A stretch of DNA of 56,710 nt, taken from NCBI RefSeq assembly GCF_008711525.1, contig NZ_VXKS01000016.1, forward strand, positions 1 through 56,710. The letters run 5' to 3'. This document shows, in pieces, positions 6,938 through 16,858 of the stretch (the first letter of the stretch is position 1; each line of letters starts with the position of its first letter). The position numbers were made by a program, and so were the translations under genes. Source of the DNA: Cysteiniphilum sp. JM-1 (GTDB taxonomy: Bacteria; Pseudomonadota; Gammaproteobacteria; Francisellales; Francisellaceae). The notes under the pieces are model-generated. The model worked only from the letters and a program-made list of their open reading frames with translations. It searched no databases and was not told the origin of the DNA.

Positions 6938-8980
6938 ATGAAAATGGCACATCAAAATGGATCAATCTTTTCAAAAGCATTGATCATGCCGGCGATTAAA
7001 GCGGCATTTATAAAGTGTAATCCGAAAGAGATGTATCGCAATCCGGTCATGTTTTGTGTTTATGTCGTCACAATTTTATGCTCGCTCTATCTCATACAAG
7101 CATTCGTTAACGGCAAAGAGATTGGCTTTACATTACAAATCACTTTATGGTTATGGATAACCCTTTTATTTGCTAACTTTGCTGAGAGCATTGCCGAGGG
7201 CAAAGGCAAGGCGCAAGCCGATAGTTTACGCGCTACCAAATCACAATTAAGTGCCAAGCGTTATAATGAAAGTGGCGAGCTTGAAGTGCTTGCTGCTGAG
7301 TTATTACGCGCAGGGGATATCGTCTTAGTGCAAACCGGTGATTTCATGCCGGCAGATGGCGAGGTGATCGAGGGGATTGCCACGATTGATGAGTCCGCAA
7401 TTACTGGGGAATCACAACCAGTGGTTAGAGAAGCAGGCTCTGATAGCTCAGCAGTCACGGCAGGCACCAAGGTTATCTCCGATGAGATCAAAGTGCGCGT
7501 TACCTCTAATCCTGGTGAAAGCTTCTTGGATAAGATGATTGCTTTGGTCGAGAATGCCAAACGCTTAAAAACGCCGAATGAAATTGCCTTAACGATTTTA
7601 TTATCGGGGTTGACGCTGATTTTTATCGTGGCGGTTTGCGCGCTTTACGGTATGGCACAATTTAGTCATGTAACACTATCTGTTGTCGTATTGATCGCGT
7701 TATTTGTGACCTTGATTCCAACGACGATTGCAGGATTATTATCAGCCATTGGTATTTCGGGCATGGATCGCTTGATGAAAGCCAATGTTGTTGCACTTTC
7801 TGGTCGTGCTGTCGAAGCATCAGGCAATATCGATGTATTGCTGTTGGATAAAACTGGCACGATCACATTGGGTAATCGCTTTGCTACCGAGTTTTTGGTT
7901 ATTAATGGTGTCAGTGAGCGCGATCTAGCCTATGCTGCATGGTTGTCCTCATTAGCAGATGAAACACCAGAGGGTAAGTCTATTGTCAAGCTTGTGGAAA
8001 AGCGCTTTGGCTTTAAGCGTGAAGCTGTCGATTTAACCGAAGCGCAGATGATCCCTTTTTCAGCCTATACACGCATGAGCGGGATTGACTATAACGCGCT
8101 TAATATCCGTAAAGGAGCAGTAAGTGCGATTACTAAGCATCTGGGTAATCACTCGCCAGATACGGTAAGTCACAGCTTTACTTTAATGGTTGAGCGTATT
8201 GCCGAAGAAGGAGGCACACCATTAGCAGTTTGTCAAAATAATGAATTATTGGGGGTGATTTATCTTAAAGATGTGATTAAACCCGCGATTAAAGAGAAGT
8301 TTGATGAGCTAAGAAAAATGGGGATTAAAACGGTGATGATCACGGGAGATAATCCTTTAACGGCAGCGGCAATTGCTGCTGAGGCGGGCGTTGATGATTT
8401 TATCGCGCAAGCCTCACCGCAAGACAAATTAGACTACATCAAAAAAGTGCAAAAAGAAGGCAAAACGGTAGCAATGTGCGGCGATGGTACTAATGATGCG
8501 CCAGCCTTAGCGCAAGCCGATGTTGGCGTTGCCATGGCAAGTGGTACAACGGCGGCACGTGAGGCGGGCAATATGGTCGACTTGGATTCAGATCCTAAAA
8601 AGCTGATTGAAATCGTGCGCATTGGTAAGCAGATCCTTGTCACACGTGGGGCATTAACAACCTTTAGTATCACCAATGACGTGGCAAAATATTTTGCGAT
8701 TATTCCAGCATTATTTGTGGTCAGTTTCCCAAGCTTAAATGCGCTTAATATCATGCATTTACACTCACCGATGAGTGCGATCTTATCGGCAGTAATCTTC
8801 AATGCATTAATTATTGTGTTTTTAATTCCAATGGCATTGGTTGGTGTTAAAAATGTCAGTGTCAGTGCGCATAAACTTCTTCAGCGTAATCTGTTGCTGT
8901 ACGGTTTAGGTGGTATCTTAGTACCATTTGTTGGCATTAAATTAATCGATATGATCATTACAGCCATAGGCTTAGTGTAG
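6938..8980 (+). CDS. kdpB: potassium-transporting ATPase ATP-binding subunit KdpB
   Basis: This P-type ATPase of about 680 residues energises KdpA. It carries the TGES actuator motif (about residue 157; the serine is the site of inhibitory phosphorylation in E. coli), the phosphorylated aspartate in DKTGTI (about residue 304), an MITGDN segment and the [19 protein letters not shown] hinge. Start choice is between ATG 6938 and ATG 6944; GGAG at 6931-6934 is better spaced for 6944. It is the third gene of kdpFABC, 48 bases after kdpA. Confidence 0.97.
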   Translation: MKMAHQNGSIFSKALIMPAIKAAFIKCNPKEMYRNPVMFCVYVVTILCSLYLIQAFVNGKEIGFTLQITLWLWITLLFANFAESIAEGKGKAQADSLRATKSQLSAKRYNESGELEVLAAELLRAGDIVLVQTGDFMPADGEVIEGIATIDESAITGESQPVVREAGSDSSAVTAGTKVISDEIKVRVTSNPGESFLDKMIALVENAKRLKTPNEIALTILLSGLTLIFIVAVCALYGMAQFSHVTLSVVVLIALFVTLIPTTIAGLLSAIGISGMDRLMKANVVALSGRAVEASGNIDVLLLDKTGTITLGNRFATEFLVINGVSERDLAYAAWLSSLADETPEGKSIVKLVEKRFGFKREAVDLTEAQMIPFSAYTRMSGIDYNALNIRKGAVSAITKHLGNHSPDTVSHSFTLMVERIAEEGGTPLAVCQNNELLGVIYLKDVIKPAIKEKFDELRKMGIKTVMITGDNPLTAAAIAAEAGVDDFIAQASPQDKLDYIKKVQKEGKTVAMCGDGTNDAPALAQADVGVAMASGTTAAREAGNMVDLDSDPKKLIEIVRIGKQILVTRGALTTFSITNDVAKYFAIIPALFVVSFPSLNALNIMHLHSPMSAILSAVIFNALIIVFLIPMALVGVKNVSVSAHKLLQRNLLLYGLGGILVPFVGIKLIDMIITAIGLV

Positions 8981-8987
8981 GAGAGAA

Positions 8988-9548
8988 ATGATGTTTTATG
9001 AAATTCGTCGCGGGCTTATAGCAATGCTTTTTTTTACGATTATCTTAGGTGTTTTTTATCCCTTATTGATGACTGGTATTGGTCTGGTCGTTGCTAAAGA
9101 TCAAGCACAAGGCTCGTTGGTTAAATATGAAGGGCAGGTTATTGGCTCAAGCCTGATTGGACAAAATTTTGCCGATAATTTATTTCAGTCACGACCATCT
9201 GCAAATAACTATGATGGGCTTGCCTCGGGTGGTATGAGTATGGCGCTTAATAACTCAAACTTGCTTAAGAATGTGCAGACGCGGATTGAGAATCTACAGC
9301 AAAAATATGGTCATAGCAAAATACCTGCTGATTTGGTGTTTTCCTCAGGCAGTGGTTTAGATCCGGATATCTCGCTGATGGCAGCTAAGTATCAAGCGCC
9401 ATATATTGCCAAGGTCAATCATTTGTCAGTTGCTAAAGTCCTGCAATTGATTGATGACAATACAGCGCATCATCTCTTTAATCCAGCAACGGTTAATGTG
9501 CTTAAATTAAATATGGGCTTGATGAAGTTAGTTGGTTATTCAAGATAA
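8988..9548 (+). CDS. kdpC: potassium-transporting ATPase subunit KdpC
   Basis: The 186-residue subunit has one N-terminal membrane helix (about 9-33) and a periplasmic domain. Family motifs are present: the ANNYDGLASGGMSMALNNSN segment near residue 72, then SGSGLDPDISLMAAKYQAPY. KdpC assists assembly and high-affinity potassium binding. A strong AGGAGA site precedes the ATG, and the gap to kdpB is seven bases. It is the last of the structural genes. Confidence 0.96.
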   Translation: MMFYEIRRGLIAMLFFTIILGVFYPLLMTGIGLVVAKDQAQGSLVKYEGQVIGSSLIGQNFADNLFQSRPSANNYDGLASGGMSMALNNSNLLKNVQTRIENLQQKYGHSKIPADLVFSSGSGLDPDISLMAAKYQAPYIAKVNHLSVAKVLQLIDDNTAHHLFNPATVNVLKLNMGLMKLVGYSR

Positions 9549-9697
9549 AGAGATGGTTACATTTTTTAAAAGCATTTACAGACGCGTGTTTAGCAACGTA
9601 ACTGGAAAAATTTTAATAACACGCACTGTCTATTGTTAAGAGAATCAGATACTATCGTTGCTTATCAATGATAGATGCCTATAACAATGGAGTATTA

Positions 9698-11509
9698 ATG
9701 ACGAAAGTGAATTTTTTGGGTTATATAACTTTATGGCTTGCAGCCACTTGTGCTATTGCAGGGACACAGAAGATAGCTAAAGAACCTTTAGTAAGATGCC
9801 TACCAAGTCAGCCGTGTTGGCCAAATCAAAAAGCATGGGATCAATTGCAAGGTGAGTTATCCAAACCCCTACTTCATCCTGAATCACCCTTAGCTGCATG
9901 CCAAAAGCACATGAAGAGTGAAGCATGTCGCAAAGCTTTAGATTTAGTGCATAATCCATTTTATTTACAAAGCTCTCCAGGCGGGTCAGAGAGTCAAGGA
10001 TGGTGGAAAGCATGGACGTATCAAAATAGTATTTATGCTGTTGATGCCAGAAATGAGCAGGATATTGTTGCAGCTGTGGATTTTGCCAGAAAATATAATT
10101 TGAAACTGGTAATCAAGGGCTCTGGACATGATTACTTAGGGCGCTCTAATGCGCCTGATTCATTACTGATCTGGACTCACCATATGCAAACCCTTGAATA
10201 TGATAAAAACTTTGTCCCTGAAGGTGCACCTCAAGGGACTTCTGGGGTTGCAGCAATGAGCGTAGGTGCAGGTGTTGGTTGGTTACAAGTTTATCAAAAA
10301 GCTGCACAATATGATCGATTTGTACAAGGCGGCGGCTGCACCTCGGTGGGCGCTGTCGGTGGATTTACCCTAGGCGGTGGCTATGGTTCTTATTCCAAAC
10401 AATACGGCACGGGTGCTGCTAACCTTCTGCAAGCGACAGTTGTTACTGCTGATGGTAAATTGTTGACAGTGAATAAATACCAGCATCCGGATTTATTTTG
10501 GGCATTAAAGGGGGGAGGACCTGGGTTTGGTGTGGTAACTGAGATGACATACCGCACCTACCCATTGCCTCAATATTTTGGTTCAGTAAACGGTTATGTT
10601 CAGGCTAAAAATGACAAGGCATATAAGGCTTTAATAAAACAAGTGTTAATCTTCATAAGAGATAATTTAATGAATGAACATTGGGGAGAGCAAATAAGCT
10701 TCGGACCTGATAATAAAATAGGGATTCATTTGGATACGTCAGGTTTATCAAAAAAACAAGAAGAAGCGATTTTCCTCAATTCTAAATTAGCCAAATGGCT
10801 AGATGAACAAAACAGTGCAATTAAAGGACTATATCTTGCTGATATTGATGCGAGTGAAACGGATGCAAGAGTAAGATGGGATGCAAAACATCACGAGGGA
10901 GATATTGTTATCAATCATCAAGAAGGTCTAGCTAAAGGGTTATTCTGGTGGGCAGGGAATTCTAATGAAGCGTTTAATTATTGGTCAAGTTATAGGTCAT
11001 GGTGGTTACCATTAATACTATTTGCTGAGAAAGATTTAGCTAAGCTGACGGATGTTTTTTATCAAGCATCACGTTTGCATGATTTTTCTTTGCATTTGAA
11101 CAAAGGCTTAGCAGGATCATCGAAAACTGCTTTGGTATTGCAGGCTGATACTGCGGTTAACCCTGCAGTAGAGGAGGCTGCTGGGTTGATTGTCATTACA
11201 AGTGGTAATAATAGTCCTGCTTCCACTTTGTTTGGTCTTTCCGATAGTATGAAAAAAGACATGCAAGTTGAAAGTAAGCAAACCAAAGATGCCATTATGT
11301 TATTTAAAAAACTAGCGCCTAATGCGGGGACATATATTAATGAAACAGATTATTTTGAGCCAAAGTGGCAGAAAGCATTTTGGGGAGATAACTACCAAAA
11401 ACTATTGAAAATTAAATTGCAATATGATCCTGATGGATTGTTTTATTGTCACCACTGTGTAGGCAGTGAGTATTGGGATAAAGCGGGAATGAAGTCAATT
11501 GCATCATAA
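9698..11509 (+). CDS. secreted berberine-bridge-like FAD-linked oxidase
   Basis: The protein has 603 residues from ATG 9698, which follows a GGAG site, and a signal peptide at about 1-22. The VAO/PCMH-type FAD domain shows KGSGHDYLGRS, whose histidine is the usual 8-alpha FAD attachment site. GGGCTSVGAVGGFTLGGGYG follows, and its cysteine matches the second, 6-S-cysteinyl, link in bicovalent flavoenzymes. The C-terminus (YDPDGLFYCHHCVG) is a BBE domain. Such enzymes oxidise sugars, alcohols or alkaloids with oxygen; the substrate here is unknown. It sits between kdpC and kdpD on the same strand, 149 bases after kdpC, which is not a standard kdp arrangement. Confidence 0.82.
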   Translation: MTKVNFLGYITLWLAATCAIAGTQKIAKEPLVRCLPSQPCWPNQKAWDQLQGELSKPLLHPESPLAACQKHMKSEACRKALDLVHNPFYLQSSPGGSESQGWWKAWTYQNSIYAVDARNEQDIVAAVDFARKYNLKLVIKGSGHDYLGRSNAPDSLLIWTHHMQTLEYDKNFVPEGAPQGTSGVAAMSVGAGVGWLQVYQKAAQYDRFVQGGGCTSVGAVGGFTLGGGYGSYSKQYGTGAANLLQATVVTADGKLLTVNKYQHPDLFWALKGGGPGFGVVTEMTYRTYPLPQYFGSVNGYVQAKNDKAYKALIKQVLIFIRDNLMNEHWGEQISFGPDNKIGIHLDTSGLSKKQEEAIFLNSKLAKWLDEQNSAIKGLYLADIDASETDARVRWDAKHHEGDIVINHQEGLAKGLFWWAGNSNEAFNYWSSYRSWWLPLILFAEKDLAKLTDVFYQASRLHDFSLHLNKGLAGSSKTALVLQADTAVNPAVEEAAGLIVITSGNNSPASTLFGLSDSMKKDMQVESKQTKDAIMLFKKLAPNAGTYINETDYFEPKWQKAFWGDNYQKLLKIKLQYDPDGLFYCHHCVGSEYWDKAGMKSIAS

Positions 11510-11531
11510 GAATAAATTAAGTGAGGTTAAA

Positions 11532-11669
11532 GTGAGATATTTATGGATTGCTTTGTTAACATTATTAAATGTTGCCTATGCTAGTGATATTAACTCGATT
11601 GACTTTAAGGTTCAAAATGGCACGTTGAATGTGACGTGTGGTGATCATTATCAAGTCATCAAGAGTTAA
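11532..11669 (+). CDS. putative 45-residue secreted peptide
   Basis: A GTG at 11532 with GAGGT 5 bases upstream opens 45 codons. Residues 1-17 form a typical signal peptide (basic start, hydrophobic core, AYA cleavage), and the mature part is about 28 residues with one cysteine near the end. It begins 22 bases after the flavoenzyme stop, so it is probably in the same transcript. I do not recognise the family. It could be the 5' stub of a degraded longer gene, although I see no continuation downstream. Confidence 0.5.
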   Translation: MRYLWIALLTLLNVAYASDINSIDFKVQNGTLNVTCGDHYQVIKS

Positions 11670-11768
11670 CTTTGGATTATATGAACACCCTATTTTTATT
11701 TTTCTTTTATCTCCAAGTCATGGCAAATTCGTTACAATAGCCTATTAGGTAGTTTAAAAGGATCAAAG

Positions 11769-14477
11769 ATGCAAGAAGAAATTTCTTCAGAGACAGATAG
11801 CTTTAAAGTCGACGCTTTGCTGAATCTTGCAAATAAGTCAGTGAAATCTAAGCGTGGTCGATTAAAGATCTTTTTGGGTGCTGCTCCTGGTGTGGGTAAA
11901 ACCTATGCGATGTTGACACGTGCCCAAGAGCTCAAACGCGCAGGACATGATGTGGCTATTGGTTTGGTGGTGACACATGGACGTAAAGAGACGGAAGGTT
12001 TAGTTGAGGGTCTTGAGCAAATCCCACTAAAAGCAATCACTTATAAAGGTAAGGTATTTAATGAGCTTGATGTTGATGCCATTATTCAGCGCAAGCCAGA
12101 AACAGTGATCATCGATGAATTACCGCATAAAAATCTTGCGACAGAGCGTAATAAAAAGCGCTATTTAGACATCGTTGAGATTCTAGAAGCGGGGATTAAT
12201 GTTTATACCGCAATTAATATTCAACATATCGCAAGCTTAAGCTATGAAGTCGAGGAAATAACTCAGGTAACTGTTGAAGAAACTGTTCCTGATAGTTTTA
12301 TTCAATCAGCCGATGAGCTGATGATTGTTGATATCACGCCTGAGGAGCTGATCAAGCGCTTAAATGAAGGGCGAGTTTATCATCACGACATGGCAAAGCG
12401 CGCATTATCACGCTATTTCCAATACACCAATTTGGCGATACTTCGAGATTATGCGCTACGTTTAGCCGCATCACATGTCGGCGAAGATGTGCGCTCATAT
12501 AAGAAGCTTTATGATTCACATGCTAATATTGCCGCTTCACCTTGTGTGCTGGTTTGTTGTGCCTATGATGCGTCAACGCCAAGGTTGCTTAGAAAGGGCA
12601 AACAGCTTGCCACGATTGCCAATGCGCGACTATTGGCGATATTTATTCACAATCCGCAAAAGCAACTATCGCGTGTCAAATTACGGGAAATTAGGCGTTA
12701 TAAAACGTTGGCAATTGAGTTAGGTTATCAATTAGAGCATATCTCAGGTGGTAGGCTATCAAAAGCGATTATTCGCTATGCCAATGATCACAATGTCACT
12801 GATATTGTCATTGGCAAATCAAGACGGGCTAAATGGTTGGATTGGCTGTTGGGTTCAGTGGTTTATGATGTTATTCGTCATAGTGAGCACAAACAAGTGC
12901 ATGTGATCAGCACACATAAAGCAAGACTTTCTGACCTTTTCTCACGCTTTAAAGAAACTAAACAAAGCAGCAATACAACGTGGATGAATGTTGTAAAAGC
13001 ATTGGCAATTACGTTTGTTTCAGGGCTCTTTATATTTTTTGGATTAAGTTTTGTCGGCTTGTCTGGGCAATCACTTATTTTGGTGCTGGTTTTGATACTA
13101 TGCGCTTACCGCTATGGGCTTAAAGCATCAATTGCCTCGTCAATTCTAAGTTTTGTGATGTACATGTACATGTATTTGACACCTAATTTTCAATTCACGA
13201 TAGGCACTTTTTCACAAGTCATTACCTTTATCATATTTATGTTAGTTGTTTTGATAGTGAGCCAATTAACGGCACGTACGCGTCGCTCATTAAAGGTGTT
13301 GCGTTCACGTGAAAAGACTTTATCGATGCTTTATAAATTCTCCAATGAGATTACGATAAAGCAGAAAAATCAGTCGTTTTATCAGCGCTTTTTAGAGGCA
13401 TTAGCGCAATATTTCGATTATGAGTTTGCATTTATTGTTGCTGATGATCATAAGTTATATGAAACCATTCCTAACTCATGTCAGTTAAGTGATAAAGAGC
13501 AAGCCGCGGTGCGTTGGTGTTGGAGTAATAAAACAGCTTGTGGCAAAAGCACGCAAACCTTTAGTGCATTACCTTGGTATTTTGAACCATTGATTGTTGA
13601 TGGGCGTATGCTTGGCATTATTGCCATTTGTGTGAAGTTTGAATATAAAGTCGAAGCTTTCATGTTTGATCAAATACTCATTAAAACAATGCTGTCACAC
13701 GTTGCTAATGCATTACTGCAGCAGCGCTTATCACAACAAGAGCAAGAAGCGGTGATTTTAAAAGAGCAGGAAAAGCTACAAAAAACATTACTATCATCGG
13801 TGTCTCACGACTTAAAAACACCGTTGGCATCGATCACCGGTGCGTTATCTAGCGTATTAAGCTATGAGGAGATGTTTTCCAAAGAAGACAAAGCTGAAAT
13901 GCTGAATGTTGCCTTAGAGGAAAGTAAACGCTTAGATCAATATATCGATCATATTCTACAGATGTTGAAGTTTAGCTCAGGTATCACCATTAATAAGCAA
14001 AACATGCTGCTAAAGACATTAATCAACGAAGTATTGATTATTGCTAGAAAGCGTTTTTCAAGTCATCAGTTTAAGTTGCAATGTCTTGATAAAGACCTTG
14101 TGATTAACGGAGATAAACTGTTATTGGAGCAGGTTTTGCTTAACCTTATTTCCAATGCGGTTAAGTTTAGTGCGTCTAATAGTCAAATCACTTTGAGCTT
14201 AAAATGTATAAACACTTGGGCAGTTATTGAGGTCATTGATCAGGGTATTGGACTTGAGCCTGCGGAGTTAGAGAGTGTATTCTCAATTTTTCATCGACTC
14301 AAAAAATCAGATAGTTATACTAAAGGGCATGGACTGGGTCTTGCCATTTGTAAGGATATTGTTACGGCCCATCATGGTGAGATTTATGCCACCAGTGAGG
14401 GTGCTCATAAAGGCAGTACATTTATTGTTAAATTACCCATAGTGAATTCATATGAACAAGAAAATATTATTAATTGA
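11769..14477 (+). CDS. kdpD: sensor histidine kinase KdpD
   Basis: The 902-residue protein has the full KdpD architecture: an N-terminal KdpD domain with Walker A GAAPGVGKTYAM near residue 38, a universal-stress-protein-like domain at about 250-375, four membrane helices at about 405-500, a GAF-like region, a HisKA domain with H680 in SVSHDLKTPLAS, and an ATPase domain ending with the GHGLGLAICKDIV box. It senses low potassium or turgor and phosphorylates KdpE. Its end overlaps kdpE by 26 bases. It has its own start context after a 259-base gap containing the small peptide gene. Confidence 0.97.
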   Translation: MQEEISSETDSFKVDALLNLANKSVKSKRGRLKIFLGAAPGVGKTYAMLTRAQELKRAGHDVAIGLVVTHGRKETEGLVEGLEQIPLKAITYKGKVFNELDVDAIIQRKPETVIIDELPHKNLATERNKKRYLDIVEILEAGINVYTAINIQHIASLSYEVEEITQVTVEETVPDSFIQSADELMIVDITPEELIKRLNEGRVYHHDMAKRALSRYFQYTNLAILRDYALRLAASHVGEDVRSYKKLYDSHANIAASPCVLVCCAYDASTPRLLRKGKQLATIANARLLAIFIHNPQKQLSRVKLREIRRYKTLAIELGYQLEHISGGRLSKAIIRYANDHNVTDIVIGKSRRAKWLDWLLGSVVYDVIRHSEHKQVHVISTHKARLSDLFSRFKETKQSSNTTWMNVVKALAITFVSGLFIFFGLSFVGLSGQSLILVLVLILCAYRYGLKASIASSILSFVMYMYMYLTPNFQFTIGTFSQVITFIIFMLVVLIVSQLTARTRRSLKVLRSREKTLSMLYKFSNEITIKQKNQSFYQRFLEALAQYFDYEFAFIVADDHKLYETIPNSCQLSDKEQAAVRWCWSNKTACGKSTQTFSALPWYFEPLIVDGRMLGIIAICVKFEYKVEAFMFDQILIKTMLSHVANALLQQRLSQQEQEAVILKEQEKLQKTLLSSVSHDLKTPLASITGALSSVLSYEEMFSKEDKAEMLNVALEESKRLDQYIDHILQMLKFSSGITINKQNMLLKTLINEVLIIARKRFSSHQFKLQCLDKDLVINGDKLLLEQVLLNLISNAVKFSASNSQITLSLKCINTWAVIEVIDQGIGLEPAELESVFSIFHRLKKSDSYTKGHGLGLAICKDIVTAHHGEIYATSEGAHKGSTFIVKLPIVNSYEQENIIN

Positions 14478-15159
14478 TGATGAAGCGCAAATTCGCAAAT
14501 TCTTAAAAAAAACCTTATTGGTTCTTGGTTATGATGTCTATGATGCCGTCAGTGCTGAACACGCGACAGAGATTTTAAATCAGCAGCATCCTGATCTTAT
14601 TCTATTAGATCTAGGTTTGCCTGGTCAGGATGGACAAAAATGGTTAGCAAATCTAAGAGTGAAGCATCTGCACGTGCCAGTGATTGTGGTATCGGCCAGA
14701 TGCGATGGTGATGAGGTGGTCAAAGCACTTGAGAATGGTGCTAATGATTATGTCAGAAAACCGTTTGATATGCCTGAGCTAGTTGCGCGTATTAGGCGTA
14801 ACCTTGAGCTTGTCGATGCGTTTAAAGCTGAAGACAAAATAGCAGAGTCTGTTTATCAGTTTGAAAATATGCGTGTTCATATTGCCGATCATCGCGTGAT
14901 GATCAATGATGAAGTGATTCATTTATCAAAAAAAGAGTTTCTGTTATTGAGTGTGTTTTGTCAAAATGCAGGGAAACTATTGACTCAAAATCAGATCTTA
15001 CAGCAAATATGGGGTGAATATTTTGCTGATGAAGTACAGTATCTGCGTGTTTATGTTGGGCAATTGCGCAAAAAACTTGCTACTTGTACTAAGCAGCCAC
15101 TGATTACCACGGAGTCGGGGGTTGGTTATCGGTTTGCTAAGGTGGATGTTTATCAATAG
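14452..15159 (+). CDS. kdpE: response regulator KdpE
   Basis: This is a 235-residue OmpR-type regulator. The receiver domain has the DD pair at 9-10, the phosphorylated D53 (LLDLGLPGQDG) and KPF near residue 103. The C-terminal winged helix shows LSKKEFLLLSVFCQNAGKLL and ends GVGYRF. It starts inside kdpD, which implies translational coupling, and should activate kdpFABC, possibly through the T-rich site at 4979-5000. Confidence 0.96.
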   Translation: MNKKILLIDDEAQIRKFLKKTLLVLGYDVYDAVSAEHATEILNQQHPDLILLDLGLPGQDGQKWLANLRVKHLHVPVIVVSARCDGDEVVKALENGANDYVRKPFDMPELVARIRRNLELVDAFKAEDKIAESVYQFENMRVHIADHRVMINDEVIHLSKKEFLLLSVFCQNAGKLLTQNQILQQIWGEYFADEVQYLRVYVGQLRKKLATCTKQPLITTESGVGYRFAKVDVYQ

Positions 15160-15193
15160 ATAATGATCAAAAAAAAGGTTGTGTTATTTCTTA

Positions 15194-15247
15194 GCGCTCT
15201 CCTTGTGTAGGAGTTCGTGGAGTATAAGCAACACGGGCGAGGGGGGA
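15194..15247 (+). repeat. degenerate copy of the two-hairpin intergenic repeat
   Basis: CTCTCCTTGTGTAGGAG, then a degraded second hairpin and ACACGGGCGAGGGGGG, line up with the element at 1279-1329. The second stem no longer pairs well, so this looks like an old copy. It lies between the convergent kdpE and cytochrome b561 genes. Confidence 0.55.
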
Positions 15248-15280
15248 TTTAACTTATTATTCATTTGCTAATAGTTTGCC

Positions 15281-15796
15281 TTATAACATCTTCTTAACAA
15301 TATTATCCTTAGCAATATATTTATGATAAAGTGCTGCCAAGATATGTAGTATGACAAGCACGAGTAGAATATAGGCAAACCAAGGATGCCAGCTAAAGAT
15401 CTCACTACCAAGCTCTGGGTTTTGCGGCAATAAGATAGGTACATTAAACCAATAGAAAAATTGCCATTGACTTTGAAACAACTGTGAGGCGATAAGTCCC
15501 GTCATTGACATACAAAATACACAAAGATAAAGACCGAAGTGGACAATCTTGGCAAGGAAAATATGTAAAGATGACATCGCTTTAGGGTAAGGAATTTTCT
15601 TTGATAATAAGCGGGTAATGATCAGCAGAATCACCACAATGGCTAAAGATAAACCGATTGATTTATGTATTGTCATAAAAAATGCACCATTGAGCTTGGC
15701 AAATAAATCATCAAAGAAAAAACCAATCAAGAGTTGCAAGATGACACCAATCGCAATCAGTAAATGAAATAGCCGAATAAGAAAATTATACTTCAT
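15281..15796 (-). CDS. cytochrome b561
   Basis: The 171-residue four-helix inner-membrane protein belongs to the bacterial cytochrome b561 (CybB/YceJ) family. Histidines that can ligate two b hemes sit in the expected helices: RLFHLL near the start, TIHKSIG in helix 2, IVHFGLY in helix 3 and ILHILAALYHKY in helix 4. It carries electrons between quinol and periplasmic acceptors, in some species superoxide. It is a single gene with no operon partner, convergent with kdpE. Confidence 0.88.
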   Translation of the reverse strand: MKYNFLIRLFHLLIAIGVILQLLIGFFFDDLFAKLNGAFFMTIHKSIGLSLAIVVILLIITRLLSKKIPYPKAMSSLHIFLAKIVHFGLYLCVFCMSMTGLIASQLFQSQWQFFYWFNVPILLPQNPELGSEIFSWHPWFAYILLVLVILHILAALYHKYIAKDNIVKKML

Positions 15797-15840
15797 TGCT
15801 TTTTATCCTTATCAAATGAATTTCCTACAGTATGTTGCTG

Positions 15841-15899
15841 TATACCCATTACAAACCACTTTACAAATAAACACCGTAAAATGATTTACGATGGGTATA
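15841..15899. repeat. nested palindrome with TATACCCAT arms
   Basis: TATACCCAT (15841-15849) is mirrored by ATGGGTATA (15891-15899). Just inside the right arm is a tight hairpin CGTAAA-ATGA-TTTACG (15875-15890). A related string GCTGTACCCATCACAAA occurs at about 4939-4955, against GCTGTATACCCATTACAAA here, so part of this is a dispersed repeat. It lies in the divergent promoter region of cytochrome b561 and the next gene. Confidence 0.5.
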
Positions 15900-15998
15900 G
15901 TATAAACAAAAAAACATAAATCACCATCAACTGCTAGGCGATGCTCGAAATAGTTTCTATACTTAGCACTATCATTGGTAAAGAAGGACTAAGCTGCA

Positions 15999-16799
15999 AT
16001 GAAGAAATTATTTGGTTCATTAAATAAAAAAGCAGACAAAACACAAGATCAAGCATCTGATGTGGAGCTGGAAAATGACGAGTTTGATTCTGAAGTATCA
16101 AACCAACAAAAAGGTAAAACGCCACTAACAAAACAGCAAAAGCTGATGGTGCTAGGTGGTGTGGGTGTGGCATGTGTGCTGGTATTTCAGTTGTTTATTA
16201 TCACTAATCAAAAGGAAATCCAAGCGCATCAAAAGGTACTGCAATCGCATATTGAGGATCAGGCAGGTGCCATTAGAAATACGCTGTCGAATATCATTCA
16301 CGCCGAGGCTGAAGAGGTGAGAAAGTCTGCAGATGCCAAAATTGCTGAGTTAAAACAGATGATTTTAAACAGTAATACCGAGGCAGTAACGCAGTTACAG
16401 CAAATGCAAATGAAACTAGATGAGGTGCAAAAACAGACCAAAAGCTTAGATAAAGTCAGCGATGATTTGGCAAAGCAGTTTTCAGGAAAGCTTGCGCAAA
16501 TAGCAGCAAATAGCGCATCAAATGATAAGGGGCAAGTTATGCAGCCAATCATAACCATGCCAACAACGGCGGATAAAGTAGCGACAAACTATAAGATTTA
16601 CTCTGCTAATAGTTATGGTCTTGTACTGCAATCTACTAATGGGACATTCACGATTGCTAATATTGGCAAGATGTTGCCAGGCTTGGGCGAGATCACCTCA
16701 ATGACGGCAAATGAAGTGATTGCTGGGGATTATAAGATTATTAGTGACCCAAAAGGGTTTAAAGTTGATGAATCAGCCGCAATTTCAGCGTATCAATAG
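15999..16799 (+). CDS. DotF/IcmG-like single-pass membrane protein
   Basis: The 266-residue protein has an acidic cytoplasmic N-terminus (1-45), one membrane helix at about 49-69, a long coiled coil at about 75-160 and a globular C-terminus at about 195-255. The C-terminus reads YKIYSANSYGLVLQSTNG, then IANIGKMLPGLGEITSM. That order of parts resembles DotF/IcmG of type IVB secretion systems and related PilP/conjugation proteins. No other secretion gene is nearby, so either this is an orphan or the resemblance reflects a common fold. AAGGA lies 10 bases before the ATG. Confidence 0.42.
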   Translation: MKKLFGSLNKKADKTQDQASDVELENDEFDSEVSNQQKGKTPLTKQQKLMVLGGVGVACVLVFQLFIITNQKEIQAHQKVLQSHIEDQAGAIRNTLSNIIHAEAEEVRKSADAKIAELKQMILNSNTEAVTQLQQMQMKLDEVQKQTKSLDKVSDDLAKQFSGKLAQIAANSASNDKGQVMQPIITMPTTADKVATNYKIYSANSYGLVLQSTNGTFTIANIGKMLPGLGEITSMTANEVIAGDYKIISDPKGFKVDESAAISAYQ

Positions 16800-16858
16800 T
16801 TATTGTTTACCATAATAGCAGTATGTGAGGCGGTGTATTTGCCATAGAGAGAATAAAG

